From an uncultured Erysipelotrichaceae bacterium (GTDB taxonomy: Bacteria > Bacillota_I > Bacilli_A > Erysipelotrichales > Erysipelotrichaceae), in the NCBI GenBank assembly GCA_944324155.1, contig CALUVF010000027.1:1-39011 (forward strand): a DNA stretch of 39,011 nt. The letters are read 5' to 3'. This document shows, piece after piece, positions 7,098-14,469 of this stretch (positions are counted from its first letter, which is position 1; every line of letters starts with the position of its first letter). The translations under genes and the position numbers were made by a program. The notes beneath the pieces were generated by a model. The model worked only from the letters and a program-made list of their open reading frames with translations. It was not told the origin of the DNA and made no database searches.

Positions 7098-9112
7098 CGA
7101 TCGGTTTTATCGGTAACCCCAATTGTGGCAAGACGACTTTATTTAATGACTATACCGGAGCGAATTTAAAGGTCGCCAATTATCCCGGTGTGACGGTTGA
7201 AAAAGTCGAAGGTTCGATCATCAAAGAAGGAACCAAGATTCATTTGGTCGATCTTCCCGGGGCCTATTCGCTTACTTCCTATACTTTAGAAGAAAGGGTC
7301 ACGCGCTCTTTTATCCTTTCTGATGAATGTGATGTCGTGATCAATGTCATTGATGCTTCGACACTTGAGCGTTCGCTTTATTTGACCTTGCAGCTTTTAG
7401 AATTGGGGAAGCCGGTCGTCGTGGCTTTAAATATGATGGACATCGTTAAAAAAAGAGGAATGGAGATCGACTTACATCGTCTTCCAGAGATGCTTGGTAT
7501 TCCTGTTATTCCCGTCTCGGCCCGCAAAAGAGAAGGACTTGATATCCTCTTGCATGCCGCGATCCATCACAAAGATCAAAATCGTCCCGATCGCCTCATC
7601 CATGAACATGACTATGTCTCCAAACATCGTCATCACCACCATGAAGAATATGCCATGGTGTACTCTGACAAGATCGAAGACAAGATCGATGACATCATTG
7701 CCGATCTTAAGGATAATTATCAAGGTGTGGTGAATGAGCGCTTTTTGGCTCTCAAGGTTTTAGAAGGCGATGAAGAGATCCTTAAAAAGTTTGATCGCTT
7801 AAAGGAATATGCTCCTATGCAAGATGAGATCATCAATGAAAAATATGCCTTTATTGAGGAGGTCATCAAAGAGGTCTTATTGTATAAAGAAAAAAGCGAC
7901 GCCCTGACGCAAAAAGCCGATCGCATCTTGACCCACAAGGTCTGGGGCTTTGTGATCTTTTTGGTCGTCATGGCCTTAGTCTTCTTTTTGACCTTTACGA
8001 TCGGCGACTATATCAAATCATATTTTGAATTGGCCTTAAATGTTTTAAATGAAGGGCTTTCTAACCTGTTTGATTACTTAAATGTCTCAAGTGCCATAAA
8101 GTCTTTAGTGATCGATGGCATCGTTTCTGGGGTTGGCGTGGTCATCACCTTCTTGCCGAATATCACAATCCTTTTTCTGGCTTTAGCGTTTTTGGAAGAT
8201 AGTGGGTATATGTCGCGTGTGGCCTATATCATGGAAGGGATCATGTCAAAGCTGGGGCTCTCAGGACGGGCCTTTATCCCTATGCTTCTGGGGTTTGGCT
8301 GTACAGTCCCGGCCATCATGGCCTCCCGGACTTTAGAAAATCATAAAGACCGGCTAAAGGTCATGCTGGTGACACCGTTTATGAGCTGTAACGCACGTCT
8401 TACGATCTATATCTTATTTTCCGAGATGTTCTTTAAAAGCTATGCTATGATCGTTGCTTATTCGATGTATGTCATCGGACTTTTGGTTGCGATCCTTGCT
8501 TCTTGGATCATTCATCTTTTGGACCGCAAGAAAAGCGCTAACTATTTGATTATCGAACTGCCCGAATATAAAATGCCCGATCTTCACACGGTCGGGATCT
8601 ATGTCTGGGATAAGGTCAAAGATTATGTCATTAAGGCAGGGACGACGATCTTTGTGGCAACGATCATCATCTGGCTTTTATTAAATCTTGGGCCAAATGG
8701 CTTCGGTGATATGCAAAACAGTTTTGCCGCTCTTTTATCTAAGAAGATCGCCTTCCTTTTTGCGCCGATCGGCTTAGGTTTTTGGCAGATTGTGGTGGCC
8801 CTTATTGCCGGCATCAGTGCCAAGGAAGTGGTCGTCTCATCTTGTGCGGTGCTCTTTGGTATCGCTAATGCCTCTTCAATAGATGGCATGAACAGCTTTT
8901 TAAGCGCATTAAATGCGATCGGTTTTGAAAGTATCAACGCCTTGTGTTTAATGGTGTTCAGTCTTTTGTATATCCCCTGTGTCGCTACTCTGGCGACGAT
9001 CTATCGTGAATCAAAAAGCCTTAAATGGACGCTTTTAGAAGGTTTATTCCAGCTTGTAGTGGCTTATCTTGTCACGCTTTTGATCTATCAGGCCTATCTG
9101 TTATTTGTATAG
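7088..9112 (+). CDS. feoB: Ferrous iron transporter FeoB
   Basis: GTPase-coupled Fe(II) membrane transporter, 674 residues. The N-terminal G domain shows G1 GNPNCGKT (residues 9-16), the switch I region ANYPGVTVE, G3 DLPG (55-58), G4 NMMD (115-118) and G5 SAR (144-146). A helical GDI-like linker is followed by a C-terminal membrane domain with the two Gate-type motifs, including GFGCTVPAIMASRTLENHKDR with its conserved Cys. An unusual His-rich segment (residues about 172-186, containing a run of four His) lies between the G domain and the linker. The gene overlaps feoA by ten bases and converges on the rpiR-type gene with a 12-base overlap and no terminator between. Confidence 0.96.
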   Translation: MELTIGFIGNPNCGKTTLFNDYTGANLKVANYPGVTVEKVEGSIIKEGTKIHLVDLPGAYSLTSYTLEERVTRSFILSDECDVVINVIDASTLERSLYLTLQLLELGKPVVVALNMMDIVKKRGMEIDLHRLPEMLGIPVIPVSARKREGLDILLHAAIHHKDQNRPDRLIHEHDYVSKHRHHHHEEYAMVYSDKIEDKIDDIIADLKDNYQGVVNERFLALKVLEGDEEILKKFDRLKEYAPMQDEIINEKYAFIEEVIKEVLLYKEKSDALTQKADRILTHKVWGFVIFLVVMALVFFLTFTIGDYIKSYFELALNVLNEGLSNLFDYLNVSSAIKSLVIDGIVSGVGVVITFLPNITILFLALAFLEDSGYMSRVAYIMEGIMSKLGLSGRAFIPMLLGFGCTVPAIMASRTLENHKDRLKVMLVTPFMSCNARLTIYILFSEMFFKSYAMIVAYSMYVIGLLVAILASWIIHLLDRKKSANYLIIELPEYKMPDLHTVGIYVWDKVKDYVIKAGTTIFVATIIIWLLLNLGPNGFGDMQNSFAALLSKKIAFLFAPIGLGFWQIVVALIAGISAKEVVVSSCAVLFGIANASSIDGMNSFLSALNAIGFESINALCLMVFSLLYIPCVATLATIYRESKSLKWTLLEGLFQLVVAYLVTLLIYQAYLLFV

Positions 9113-9913
9113 ATCGGCATAAGTGGCAAAAAGCTCATCAAAGAAATAGGTGACGCCATATTTTGTAAAAGCATTTTGACTCCCACGTGTAATTCGATCG
9201 ACATCGATGATCGTGCTGCTTAAGTAGATGACCTCATCAAAAGATTTCTTTATTTCTTCATTGCGATTGATGCTTACAAGGACCTTATGGGCCCTAATAT
9301 CATTGATCGTTTTTTTAATGGCATGGGCATAATTTCCTGTCACCGAGATCATGATGAAAAGGGCATCGTTAGCGATCTCTTTGATGGAATTGAGGTCGAT
9401 GGTCTTATTGGTGATAAGGCGCAGCAATTTATCTTTAGACAGCATTCCTTTTTGGAATTCCTCGCCCATTGAAATATAGTTGTCGGCCATCGTGATATAG
9501 ACCTTATCACAGTCGTGGATCTTGCATGCCAAAGCCTTTAAGGTCGCATCGTCAAGGGTCTTATTCATATCTTCCATCATCTCATCGATCGAAGCTTTGA
9601 GATAATCCTTGAAATTTGACTTGTTGGCATAAAGGACATAGGACTGGGCATGGATCTCGTTTTCCGGAACCTTGGCCTTTAGGCTTGTGAAAGAGTCAAA
9701 ACCGATGTATTTAATAAAACGCTGAATGGTCGAGCGCGAAACAAAACATTGATCTGCCAGATCATAGATGCTGATCTGATGCAGATCCTTGAAGTTTTCT
9801 AACATGTATTCCGCAATCGTGTAGTAGGCATTGTTTTTGTCGTTAGTGTTAAGCAGTTCTAACAAGACCGATATAAGATTGAAATTGCGGGGATTGTAGT
9901 TGGCACTTTTCAT
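9101..9913 (-). CDS. MurR/RpiR-family transcriptional regulator
   Basis: 270 residues. An N-terminal helix-turn-helix of the HTH_6 type (ISIYDLADQCFVSRSTIQRFIKYIGFDSF) is followed by a SIS domain (about residues 105-250) that in this family binds a phosphosugar. It is divergent from a GH1 / PTS operon, so it probably senses a phosphorylated beta-glucoside or its product and controls that operon. ATG 9913 has no ribosome-binding site, and TATGAT lies exactly six bases upstream, so a leaderless message is predicted. A 23-base near-palindrome at 9941-9963 overlaps its likely -35 region, suggesting autoregulation. The 3' end overlaps feoB by 12 bases. Confidence 0.88.
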   Translation of the reverse strand: MKSANYNPRNFNLISVLLELLNTNDKNNAYYTIAEYMLENFKDLHQISIYDLADQCFVSRSTIQRFIKYIGFDSFTSLKAKVPENEIHAQSYVLYANKSNFKDYLKASIDEMMEDMNKTLDDATLKALACKIHDCDKVYITMADNYISMGEEFQKGMLSKDKLLRLITNKTIDLNSIKEIANDALFIMISVTGNYAHAIKKTINDIRAHKVLVSINRNEEIKKSFDEVIYLSSTIIDVDRITRGSQNAFTKYGVTYFFDELFATYADLYK

Positions 9914-9919
9914 AAATCA

Positions 9920-9950
9920 ATCATAGCATATATGTCAAGTTTGGTATCAA
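9920..9950 (-). promoter_or_regulatory. Predicted leaderless promoter of the rpiR-type gene
   Basis: Minus strand: TTGATA (9950-9945), a 19-base spacer, then TATGAT (9925-9920), six bases before ATG 9913. The spacer is longer than ideal. The -35 lies inside the palindrome at 9941-9963. Confidence 0.4.
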
Positions 9951-9963
9951 AAGTTGAAACCAA
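9941..9963. promoter_or_regulatory. Near-perfect palindrome, candidate RpiR operator
   Basis: Arms TTGGTATCAA (9941-9950) and TTGAAACCAA (9954-9963) match as inverted repeats at nine of ten positions around a 3-base centre. It lies between the divergent regulator and the GH1/PTS operon, as expected for an RpiR-type binding site. Binding by this regulator is inference. Confidence 0.55.
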
Positions 9964-9990
9964 TAGGGGCAAAATGCGAAACCACCGAAA

Positions 9991-10004
9991 TGTAAGCGCT
10001 TATT
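9991..10004 (+). promoter_or_regulatory. CcpA cre-like site 1
   Basis: TGTAAGCGCTTATT fits the Firmicute cre consensus (TGWAANCGNTNNCW) closely. It lies directly upstream of the -10 hexamer TATAAT at 10005-10010, where bound CcpA would block RNA polymerase. Confidence 0.65.
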
Positions 10005-10010
10005 TATAAT
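10005..10010 (+). promoter_or_regulatory. -10 element of the GH1/PTS operon promoter
   Basis: A consensus TATAAT lies between the two cre-like sites, with no good -35 at 17 bases upstream, so activation or derepression may matter. Transcription would start near 10017, inside cre site 2. Confidence 0.5.
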
Positions 10011-10015
10011 AATTA

Positions 10016-10029
10016 TGTAAGCGCTTCAA
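10016..10029 (+). promoter_or_regulatory. CcpA cre-like site 2
   Basis: TGTAAGCGCTTCAA shares its first 11 bases with site 1 and starts 25 bases downstream of it, at the expected transcription start and just before the GH1 ribosome-binding site. Confidence 0.6.
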
Positions 10030-10042
10030 AAGGAGGTAAAAC

Positions 10043-11521
10043 ATGAAGCATAAAACAAATCCGGTTTTTCCTGAAGGTTTTTTGTGGGGTGCATCTAGTG
10101 CCGCATGGCAAGTCGAAGGTGCAACGCTTGAAGGTGGCAGGAGTCAAGCCATCATCGACCTCAACTCACAGACTAAAAAACCTTACGCCGACAATTCTAT
10201 CGCTGCTGATCACTATCATCACTACAAAGAAGATGTCGCGCTCATGAAAGAATGCGGTTTTACGAGCTACCGTTTCTCATTTTCGTGGTCACGCATCATT
10301 CCCCAAGCTGATCGCAAGGTCAACGAAGAGGGCTTGGCGTTTTATGACAATTTGATCAATGAGCTTTTAAAGAACGGTATTACGCCGATCGTCACGCTTT
10401 ATCATTACGACATGCCCTGTTGGGTCGATGAAAAGTACGGCGGCTGGCATGATCGTAAGATCATTGATGAATTTGATTACTATTGTCGTGTTTGTTTCAA
10501 ACACTTTGGCGATCGCGTCAAATACTGGCTCTCTATCAATGAACAGAACATGCAGATCTGCTACGGTCACTGGTTAGGTGTTTCTAAGGGCTGTAAGGAC
10601 TGGTTCAAAGAAAAATGGGACATCAACCACATCATGAACCTATGTCATGCCAAGGCAGTCATAGCCTGCCATGAACTTGTCAAGGACGGTAAGATCGGTC
10701 CTGTCCCGGGCTATGTGCCGATCTATCCCTTAACTGGCAAGCCGGAAGATCAGATCGCTGCGATGAATGCTGAAGAACTCACTCAAAAGGTCTGGGACGA
10801 TCTATATGTCAATCGTGAGTATTCGACCTTCATCAAGAATTATTGGAAAGAGAATGACATTCATCCCGATATCAAAGAAGGCGATATGGATTTGATTAAA
10901 GAGGCCAAGATCGACTTCATTGCGGTCAACTGCTACCGCAGCGATGTTGCTAAAGCTCCCGATCCCTCTTTCACACAAGAGATCGGCCTAAACAAGTCGG
11001 GCATCAAAGGCGATTTCACCTATCCCAACCTTCCTGGTGAATACGCCATGGCTAGAAACCCTTATGTGGAAGTTACGGACTGGGATTGGCATATCGATCC
11101 CGTATCGATGCGCTATGCCCTTCGCTATTTGTGGGATCACTACCATCTTCCGATGGTCATTACCGAATTTGGTTATGGGGCCCATGAAGATCTTGATGAA
11201 AACGGCAAGATCCACGATGATTACCGCATCGATTATCTTAGGGAATACATCTATAATATCGGCTTAGCGATCGAAGATGGGGTCGAAGTATTCGGCATCA
11301 ATCCCTGGTCTTTCACAGACCTGCTCTCTACTGGCAATGGCATGGCCAAACGCTATGGCCTCGTGTTTGTCAATACAACTGATGATGATGTCCGTGATCT
11401 AAAGCGCTATAAAAAAGATTCTTTCGACTGGTATTCAAAGCTCATCAAGTCTAACGGACAAGAATGGGGCAAAGATATGAAAGTATGGCGCGACTTTGAA
11501 AATAAATCAAAAGAGGAGTAA
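10043..11521 (+). CDS. GH1 glycosidase, probable 6-phospho-beta-glucosidase
   Basis: 492 residues. Predicted cytosolic hydrolase that cleaves phosphorylated beta-glucosides delivered by the adjacent PTS. The GH1 signature FLWGASSAAWQVEGA is at the N-terminus. The catalytic acid is Glu167 in SINEQN (canonical NEP; 6-phospho enzymes often have NEIN), and the nucleophile is Glu375 in ITEFG (canonical ITENG). STGNGMAKRYG near the C-terminus matches the S...KxY pattern that binds the 6-phosphate in this subgroup. ATG 10043 has a perfect AAAGGAGG. It is the first gene of the operon and is separated from the PTS EIIBC gene by three bases. The exact aglycone cannot be told from sequence. Confidence 0.88.
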   Translation: MKHKTNPVFPEGFLWGASSAAWQVEGATLEGGRSQAIIDLNSQTKKPYADNSIAADHYHHYKEDVALMKECGFTSYRFSFSWSRIIPQADRKVNEEGLAFYDNLINELLKNGITPIVTLYHYDMPCWVDEKYGGWHDRKIIDEFDYYCRVCFKHFGDRVKYWLSINEQNMQICYGHWLGVSKGCKDWFKEKWDINHIMNLCHAKAVIACHELVKDGKIGPVPGYVPIYPLTGKPEDQIAAMNAEELTQKVWDDLYVNREYSTFIKNYWKENDIHPDIKEGDMDLIKEAKIDFIAVNCYRSDVAKAPDPSFTQEIGLNKSGIKGDFTYPNLPGEYAMARNPYVEVTDWDWHIDPVSMRYALRYLWDHYHLPMVITEFGYGAHEDLDENGKIHDDYRIDYLREYIYNIGLAIEDGVEVFGINPWSFTDLLSTGNGMAKRYGLVFVNTTDDDVRDLKRYKKDSFDWYSKLIKSNGQEWGKDMKVWRDFENKSKEE

Positions 11522-11524
11522 AAA

Positions 11525-12913
11525 ATGGCAAAAAAAGATTACAACAGGATCGCCCTTGACATAATTGAAGTAGCGGGCGGTGAAAACAATATCATAAACG
11601 TATCACATTGTATGACACGTTTAAGAGTTCAACTTAAAGACGGCTCAAAATTAGATCAAGAAAAGGCCAAAGCGATCGATGGCGTTATCAACCTCATCAT
11701 ACAAAATGGCGAATATCAGTTTGTCATCGGACAAGATGTCGCCAGCCTTTATGAAGAATTTGAAAAGAATCCCAATATCAAATCTTCTGGTGAAGTCGAA
11801 GATGATGAAGCATTAGATGTTGATACGAAAACTGAAAAGGGCGGTATCGTCAATGGCATCTTATCCTTTATCGGTGGAACCTTCTCACCAGTTATCCCCG
11901 TGCTTGTCGCCGGTGGTCTTACTGGTGCAGTCTTGACCTTACTAACGACCTTCTTTGGGGTCGCTACGGACTCTGGAACATATACGATCATCTACGCGAT
12001 CAATCAGGCTACCTTCTATTTCTTGCCGGTCTTCATTGGTTTTTCAGCAGCGACGCGTTTAAAATCAAACGGCTATCTAGGGGCTTTCTTAGGTGCGATC
12101 TTATTATATTCGACTATCAATAATGCCGAAGGTTTAAATTTCTTTGGTATCCCCGTAGCTCAGGTAACTTATAATTCGACGGTTTTCCCTGTCATATTAG
12201 GCGTCTTATTCATGGCAGTGGTCTATCGTTTCTTAAGCAAGACTTTGCCAACCTATTTAAGAACGATCTTTGTACCGCTTATCACGATCTTAGTCACAGT
12301 TCCTGTCACACTCATCGTCCTTGGTCCGATCGGAAACTGGATGGGTACGCTTTTAGCCGATGGTGTCTTGGCAATCTATCGTGCCGTACCATTCTTAGCT
12401 GTAATGATCGTTGGTATCACGACTCCCTGGATGGTCTTCTTCGGTATGAATAACGCTACTTATCCCGTTGTCTTTGCGCTTTTAGCGGAAGTCGGAAGCG
12501 ATCCTTTGATCTGTACTGGTATGGCTCCTGCCAACGTAGCAGTCGGCGGGGCGTGTTTAGCGGCTGCTTTGATCGCTAAGAATATCAACGATAAGTCTGT
12601 AGCCGTGGGTGCTGGCGTTACAGCGCTTTGCGGCATCACAGAACCAGGTGTCTATGGTGTCTTATTCACTAAGCGCTATCCTTTGATCGGCGCCATGATT
12701 GGTGGTGGCATTGGTGGTCTTATCGCGGGTCTACTTGGCATGACGCAATATACCATCTCCACTCCAGGTTTCATCTCTTTTGCAGCTTATATCGCACCAG
12801 ATGGTACCTTCACAAATCTTTGGATCTCTTTGGTCGTCATGGTCATTGCAGTCGTCGTGGCCTTTGGCGTAACTTATGTCTTAGGTAAGAAAAGCGAAGC
12901 TAAAAATGCTTAA
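11525..12913 (+). CDS. PTS EIIBC component, beta-glucoside (Glc) family
   Basis: Phosphotransferase-system permease that imports and phosphorylates a sugar, 462 residues. The N-terminal EIIB domain (residues 1-85) has the phospho-accepting Cys29 in SHCMTRLRV. A linker is followed by a hydrophobic EIIC domain (about 105-455) with the conserved CGITEPGVYG loop that binds sugar. The EIIA domain often fused at the C-terminus of this family is absent; a separate EIIA gene follows. Good ribosome-binding site (GAGGAG) directly after the GH1 stop. The beta-glucoside assignment rests on the EIIC family and the GH1 partner. Confidence 0.92.
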   Translation: MAKKDYNRIALDIIEVAGGENNIINVSHCMTRLRVQLKDGSKLDQEKAKAIDGVINLIIQNGEYQFVIGQDVASLYEEFEKNPNIKSSGEVEDDEALDVDTKTEKGGIVNGILSFIGGTFSPVIPVLVAGGLTGAVLTLLTTFFGVATDSGTYTIIYAINQATFYFLPVFIGFSAATRLKSNGYLGAFLGAILLYSTINNAEGLNFFGIPVAQVTYNSTVFPVILGVLFMAVVYRFLSKTLPTYLRTIFVPLITILVTVPVTLIVLGPIGNWMGTLLADGVLAIYRAVPFLAVMIVGITTPWMVFFGMNNATYPVVFALLAEVGSDPLICTGMAPANVAVGGACLAAALIAKNINDKSVAVGAGVTALCGITEPGVYGVLFTKRYPLIGAMIGGGIGGLIAGLLGMTQYTISTPGFISFAAYIAPDGTFTNLWISLVVMVIAVVVAFGVTYVLGKKSEAKNA

Positions 12914-12920
12914 TCATTAA

Positions 12921-12941
12921 AAGGGGGCCAAAAGCCCCCTT
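12921..12941 (+). terminator. GC-rich hairpin between EIIBC and EIIA genes
   Basis: Stem AAGGGGGC (12921-12928) and GCCCCCTT (12934-12941) with a 5-base loop. It is not followed by a real T-run (ATCGTAAATT), so it is more likely a partial terminator or an mRNA-stabilising/processing element than a full stop. Confidence 0.45.
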
Positions 12942-12954
12942 ATCGTAAATTAAT

Positions 12955-13449
12955 ATGGGACTATTTGATAAATTAAAAAATAAAACAATAACTTTTAAAG
13001 ATTATAAAGACAATGAGGTCATCGCTCTTGGAAATGCTGAAATGATCGATGTCAAGACTTTATCAGACGTTATGTTTAAAGAGGAGATGATGGGACCATC
13101 AGTCGCCTTTAAGTTAAAAGATAAAGAGGTCTATGCACCATGCAACGGCACCTTAGAGGTCTTATATCCCACCGGACACGCCTTTGCCATACGTATGAAG
13201 GACAATACGGGAATTTTGGTTCATATTGGCATCAATACCGTTAAGTTGAAGGGTAAAGGCTTTACTGTTTTTGCCAAACAGGGGCAAGAAGTTAAGGCTG
13301 GTGATAAGATTGTTGCGGTCGATCTAAAAACTATTAAAAATGCTGGACTTGATGACAGCGTCATTCTTATCAAGACGGAAGAGGGCACTGATCCACCCGT
13401 TTTTAAAAAGAAGATCGGCGAAGTTAAAGCCGGTGACATCATTTCTTAA
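12955..13449 (+). CDS. PTS EIIA component, glucose/beta-glucoside family (stand-alone)
   Basis: 164 residues. Cytosolic phosphocarrier that passes phosphate from HPr to the EIIB domain. The two active-site histidines are His75 (GHAFAIR) and His90 (ILVHIGINTV, the phosphorylated one). It supplies the domain missing from the preceding EIIBC and might also serve other Glc-family permeases. ATG 12955 follows directly on a hairpin and lacks a recognisable Shine-Dalgarno sequence (upstream bases CGTAAATTAAT), which is odd for an abundant phosphocarrier. No convincing separate promoter was found either. A terminator overlaps its stop codon. Confidence 0.92.
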   Translation: MGLFDKLKNKTITFKDYKDNEVIALGNAEMIDVKTLSDVMFKEEMMGPSVAFKLKDKEVYAPCNGTLEVLYPTGHAFAIRMKDNTGILVHIGINTVKLKGKGFTVFAKQGQEVKAGDKIVAVDLKTIKNAGLDDSVILIKTEEGTDPPVFKKKIGEVKAGDIIS

Positions 13450-13472
13450 AGGGCGTTAAAAACGCCTTTTAA
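13448..13472 (+). terminator. Terminator of the GH1/PTS operon
   Basis: Stem AAAGGGCGTT (13448-13457) and AACGCCTTTT (13461-13470), loop AAA. The left arm overlaps the EIIA stop codon. Confidence 0.65.
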
Positions 13473-13498
13473 AATTATGTGTATTTTAAAAGAAAAAA

Positions 13499-13507
13499 TG
13501 TTATAAT
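13499..13507 (+). promoter_or_regulatory. Extended -10 promoter of tRNA-Thr
   Basis: TGTTATAAT gives a consensus TATAAT (13502-13507) with the TGn extension. It is ten bases upstream of the tRNA. No strong -35 is visible. Confidence 0.55.
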
Positions 13508-13516
13508 CTTCTTACT

Positions 13517-13591
13517 GCCGACGTAGCACAATGGCAGTGCAACGCACTCGTAACGCGTAGGTTGTAGGTTCAACTCCTATCGTCGGCACCA
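13517..13591 (+). tRNA. tRNA-Thr (anticodon CGT)
   Basis: All four arms can be drawn. Acceptor GCCGACG pairs with CGTCGGC (13581-13587); D arm GCAC/GTGC; anticodon loop CTCGTAA with CGT at 13549-13551; T arm GTAGG/CCTAT around TTCAACT. The discriminator A is at 13588 and an encoded CCA follows. It reads ACG codons. The anticodon stem ACGCA/CGCGT has an A-C mismatch at the pair next to the loop (positions 31-39), which is unusual. It stands alone, between two terminators, with its own promoter. Confidence 0.93.
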
Positions 13592-13603
13592 TATTTAGCA
13601 TAA

Positions 13604-13631
13604 AAGCCCAATACAAGTTGGGCTTATTTTT
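13604..13631 (+). terminator. Terminator after tRNA-Thr
   Basis: Stem AAGCCCAA (13604-13611) and TTGGGCTT (13618-13625), 6-base loop, followed by ATTTTT. The DUF368 gene starts 16 bases later with no obvious promoter of its own, so read-through from the tRNA may feed it. Confidence 0.8.
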
Positions 13632-13646
13632 AAAAAAGGAGTCTAG

Positions 13647-14465
13647 ATGAATTATTTAATGATCTTGATCAAGGGCCTGATCGTCGGTGGGACGATGTTG
13701 GTGCCAGGGGTGAGCGGGGGATCCATGGCGATGATCCTTGGTGTATACAATCGTCTGATCTTCGCCATCAGCAATTTCTTTAAAGACATAAAAGGAAATA
13801 CTAAGGTTTTATTAGCATTTGTCGCCGGGGGCGGTGTCGGTATTTTGTTATTTGCCAAACCTTTGCTTGCACTGATTGAAACATACCCCATGCCGATGCT
13901 TTATTTCTTTATCGGCGCAGTAGCCGGGGGCGTGCCTTTGATGCTCAAAGAGGCAAGAGTTAAAAAGTTCTCTTTTAAGATCATAGTCTATATCATTATC
14001 GGCTTTTTGATCGTCATTCTTTTAAACTATCTGCCTTTAAGCGGCCTTGAAACGCAAAGCGGGTTTGATTTAGGTGTGATGATCTATCTTTTGATTGCCG
14101 GGATCATTGCGGCGGTGGCTTTAGTTTTACCAGGTATCAGCGTTTCTTATCTTTTGCTTATGATGGGCTTATATGAAAATACGATGCGGGCGATCAGCGA
14201 ATTTGATCTTCTGTTTTTGTTGCCTTTGGCATTAGGTGTAATTTTGGGGATCATCTTAACTACCAAGATCCTTGATTATTTCATGACTAAGTACCCAGAG
14301 GCCACTTACTTGATCATTTTAGGCTTTATTTTGGGGTCGCTTTTGGAACTTTTCCCTGGTATCCCTAGCGGCTTTGAGATCATTTTATGTATAATAACAA
14401 TGTCTTTAGGTTTTTTAGCGATCTATTTTATTTCGTTTAAGGAATTAAAGAATAGGAAAGAGTGA
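13647..14465 (+). CDS. DUF368 membrane protein, PopT-type undecaprenyl-phosphate translocase
   Basis: 272 residues, almost wholly hydrophobic, with about eight membrane segments. The family signature PGVSGGSMAMILGVY lies at residues about 20-34, and a second, related PGISVSYLLLMMGLYE repeat occurs midway, giving the inverted-repeat look of DUF368. Members have been shown to return undecaprenyl phosphate, the carrier lipid for wall synthesis, across the membrane, so this gene complements the murein genes elsewhere in the window. Start ATG 13647 has AAAGGAG. It is followed after four bases by the thioredoxin-like gene, so the two look co-transcribed. Confidence 0.85.
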   Translation: MNYLMILIKGLIVGGTMLVPGVSGGSMAMILGVYNRLIFAISNFFKDIKGNTKVLLAFVAGGGVGILLFAKPLLALIETYPMPMLYFFIGAVAGGVPLMLKEARVKKFSFKIIVYIIIGFLIVILLNYLPLSGLETQSGFDLGVMIYLLIAGIIAAVALVLPGISVSYLLLMMGLYENTMRAISEFDLLFLLPLALGVILGIILTTKILDYFMTKYPEATYLIILGFILGSLLELFPGIPSGFEIILCIITMSLGFLAIYFISFKELKNRKE

Positions 14466-14469
14466 TGAC

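Noticed and set aside
9920-9938. TTGACA (9938-9933, minus) followed by TATGAT (9925-9920) as a promoter
   Set aside because: The gap between the hexamers is only seven bases, far too short for sigma-A; TTGATA with 19 bases is a better, though imperfect, -35.
9941-12913. BglG-type antiterminator (RAT) site in the beta-glucoside operon
   Set aside because: No RAT-like sequence overlapping a terminator was found before GH1; the regulator present is RpiR-type.
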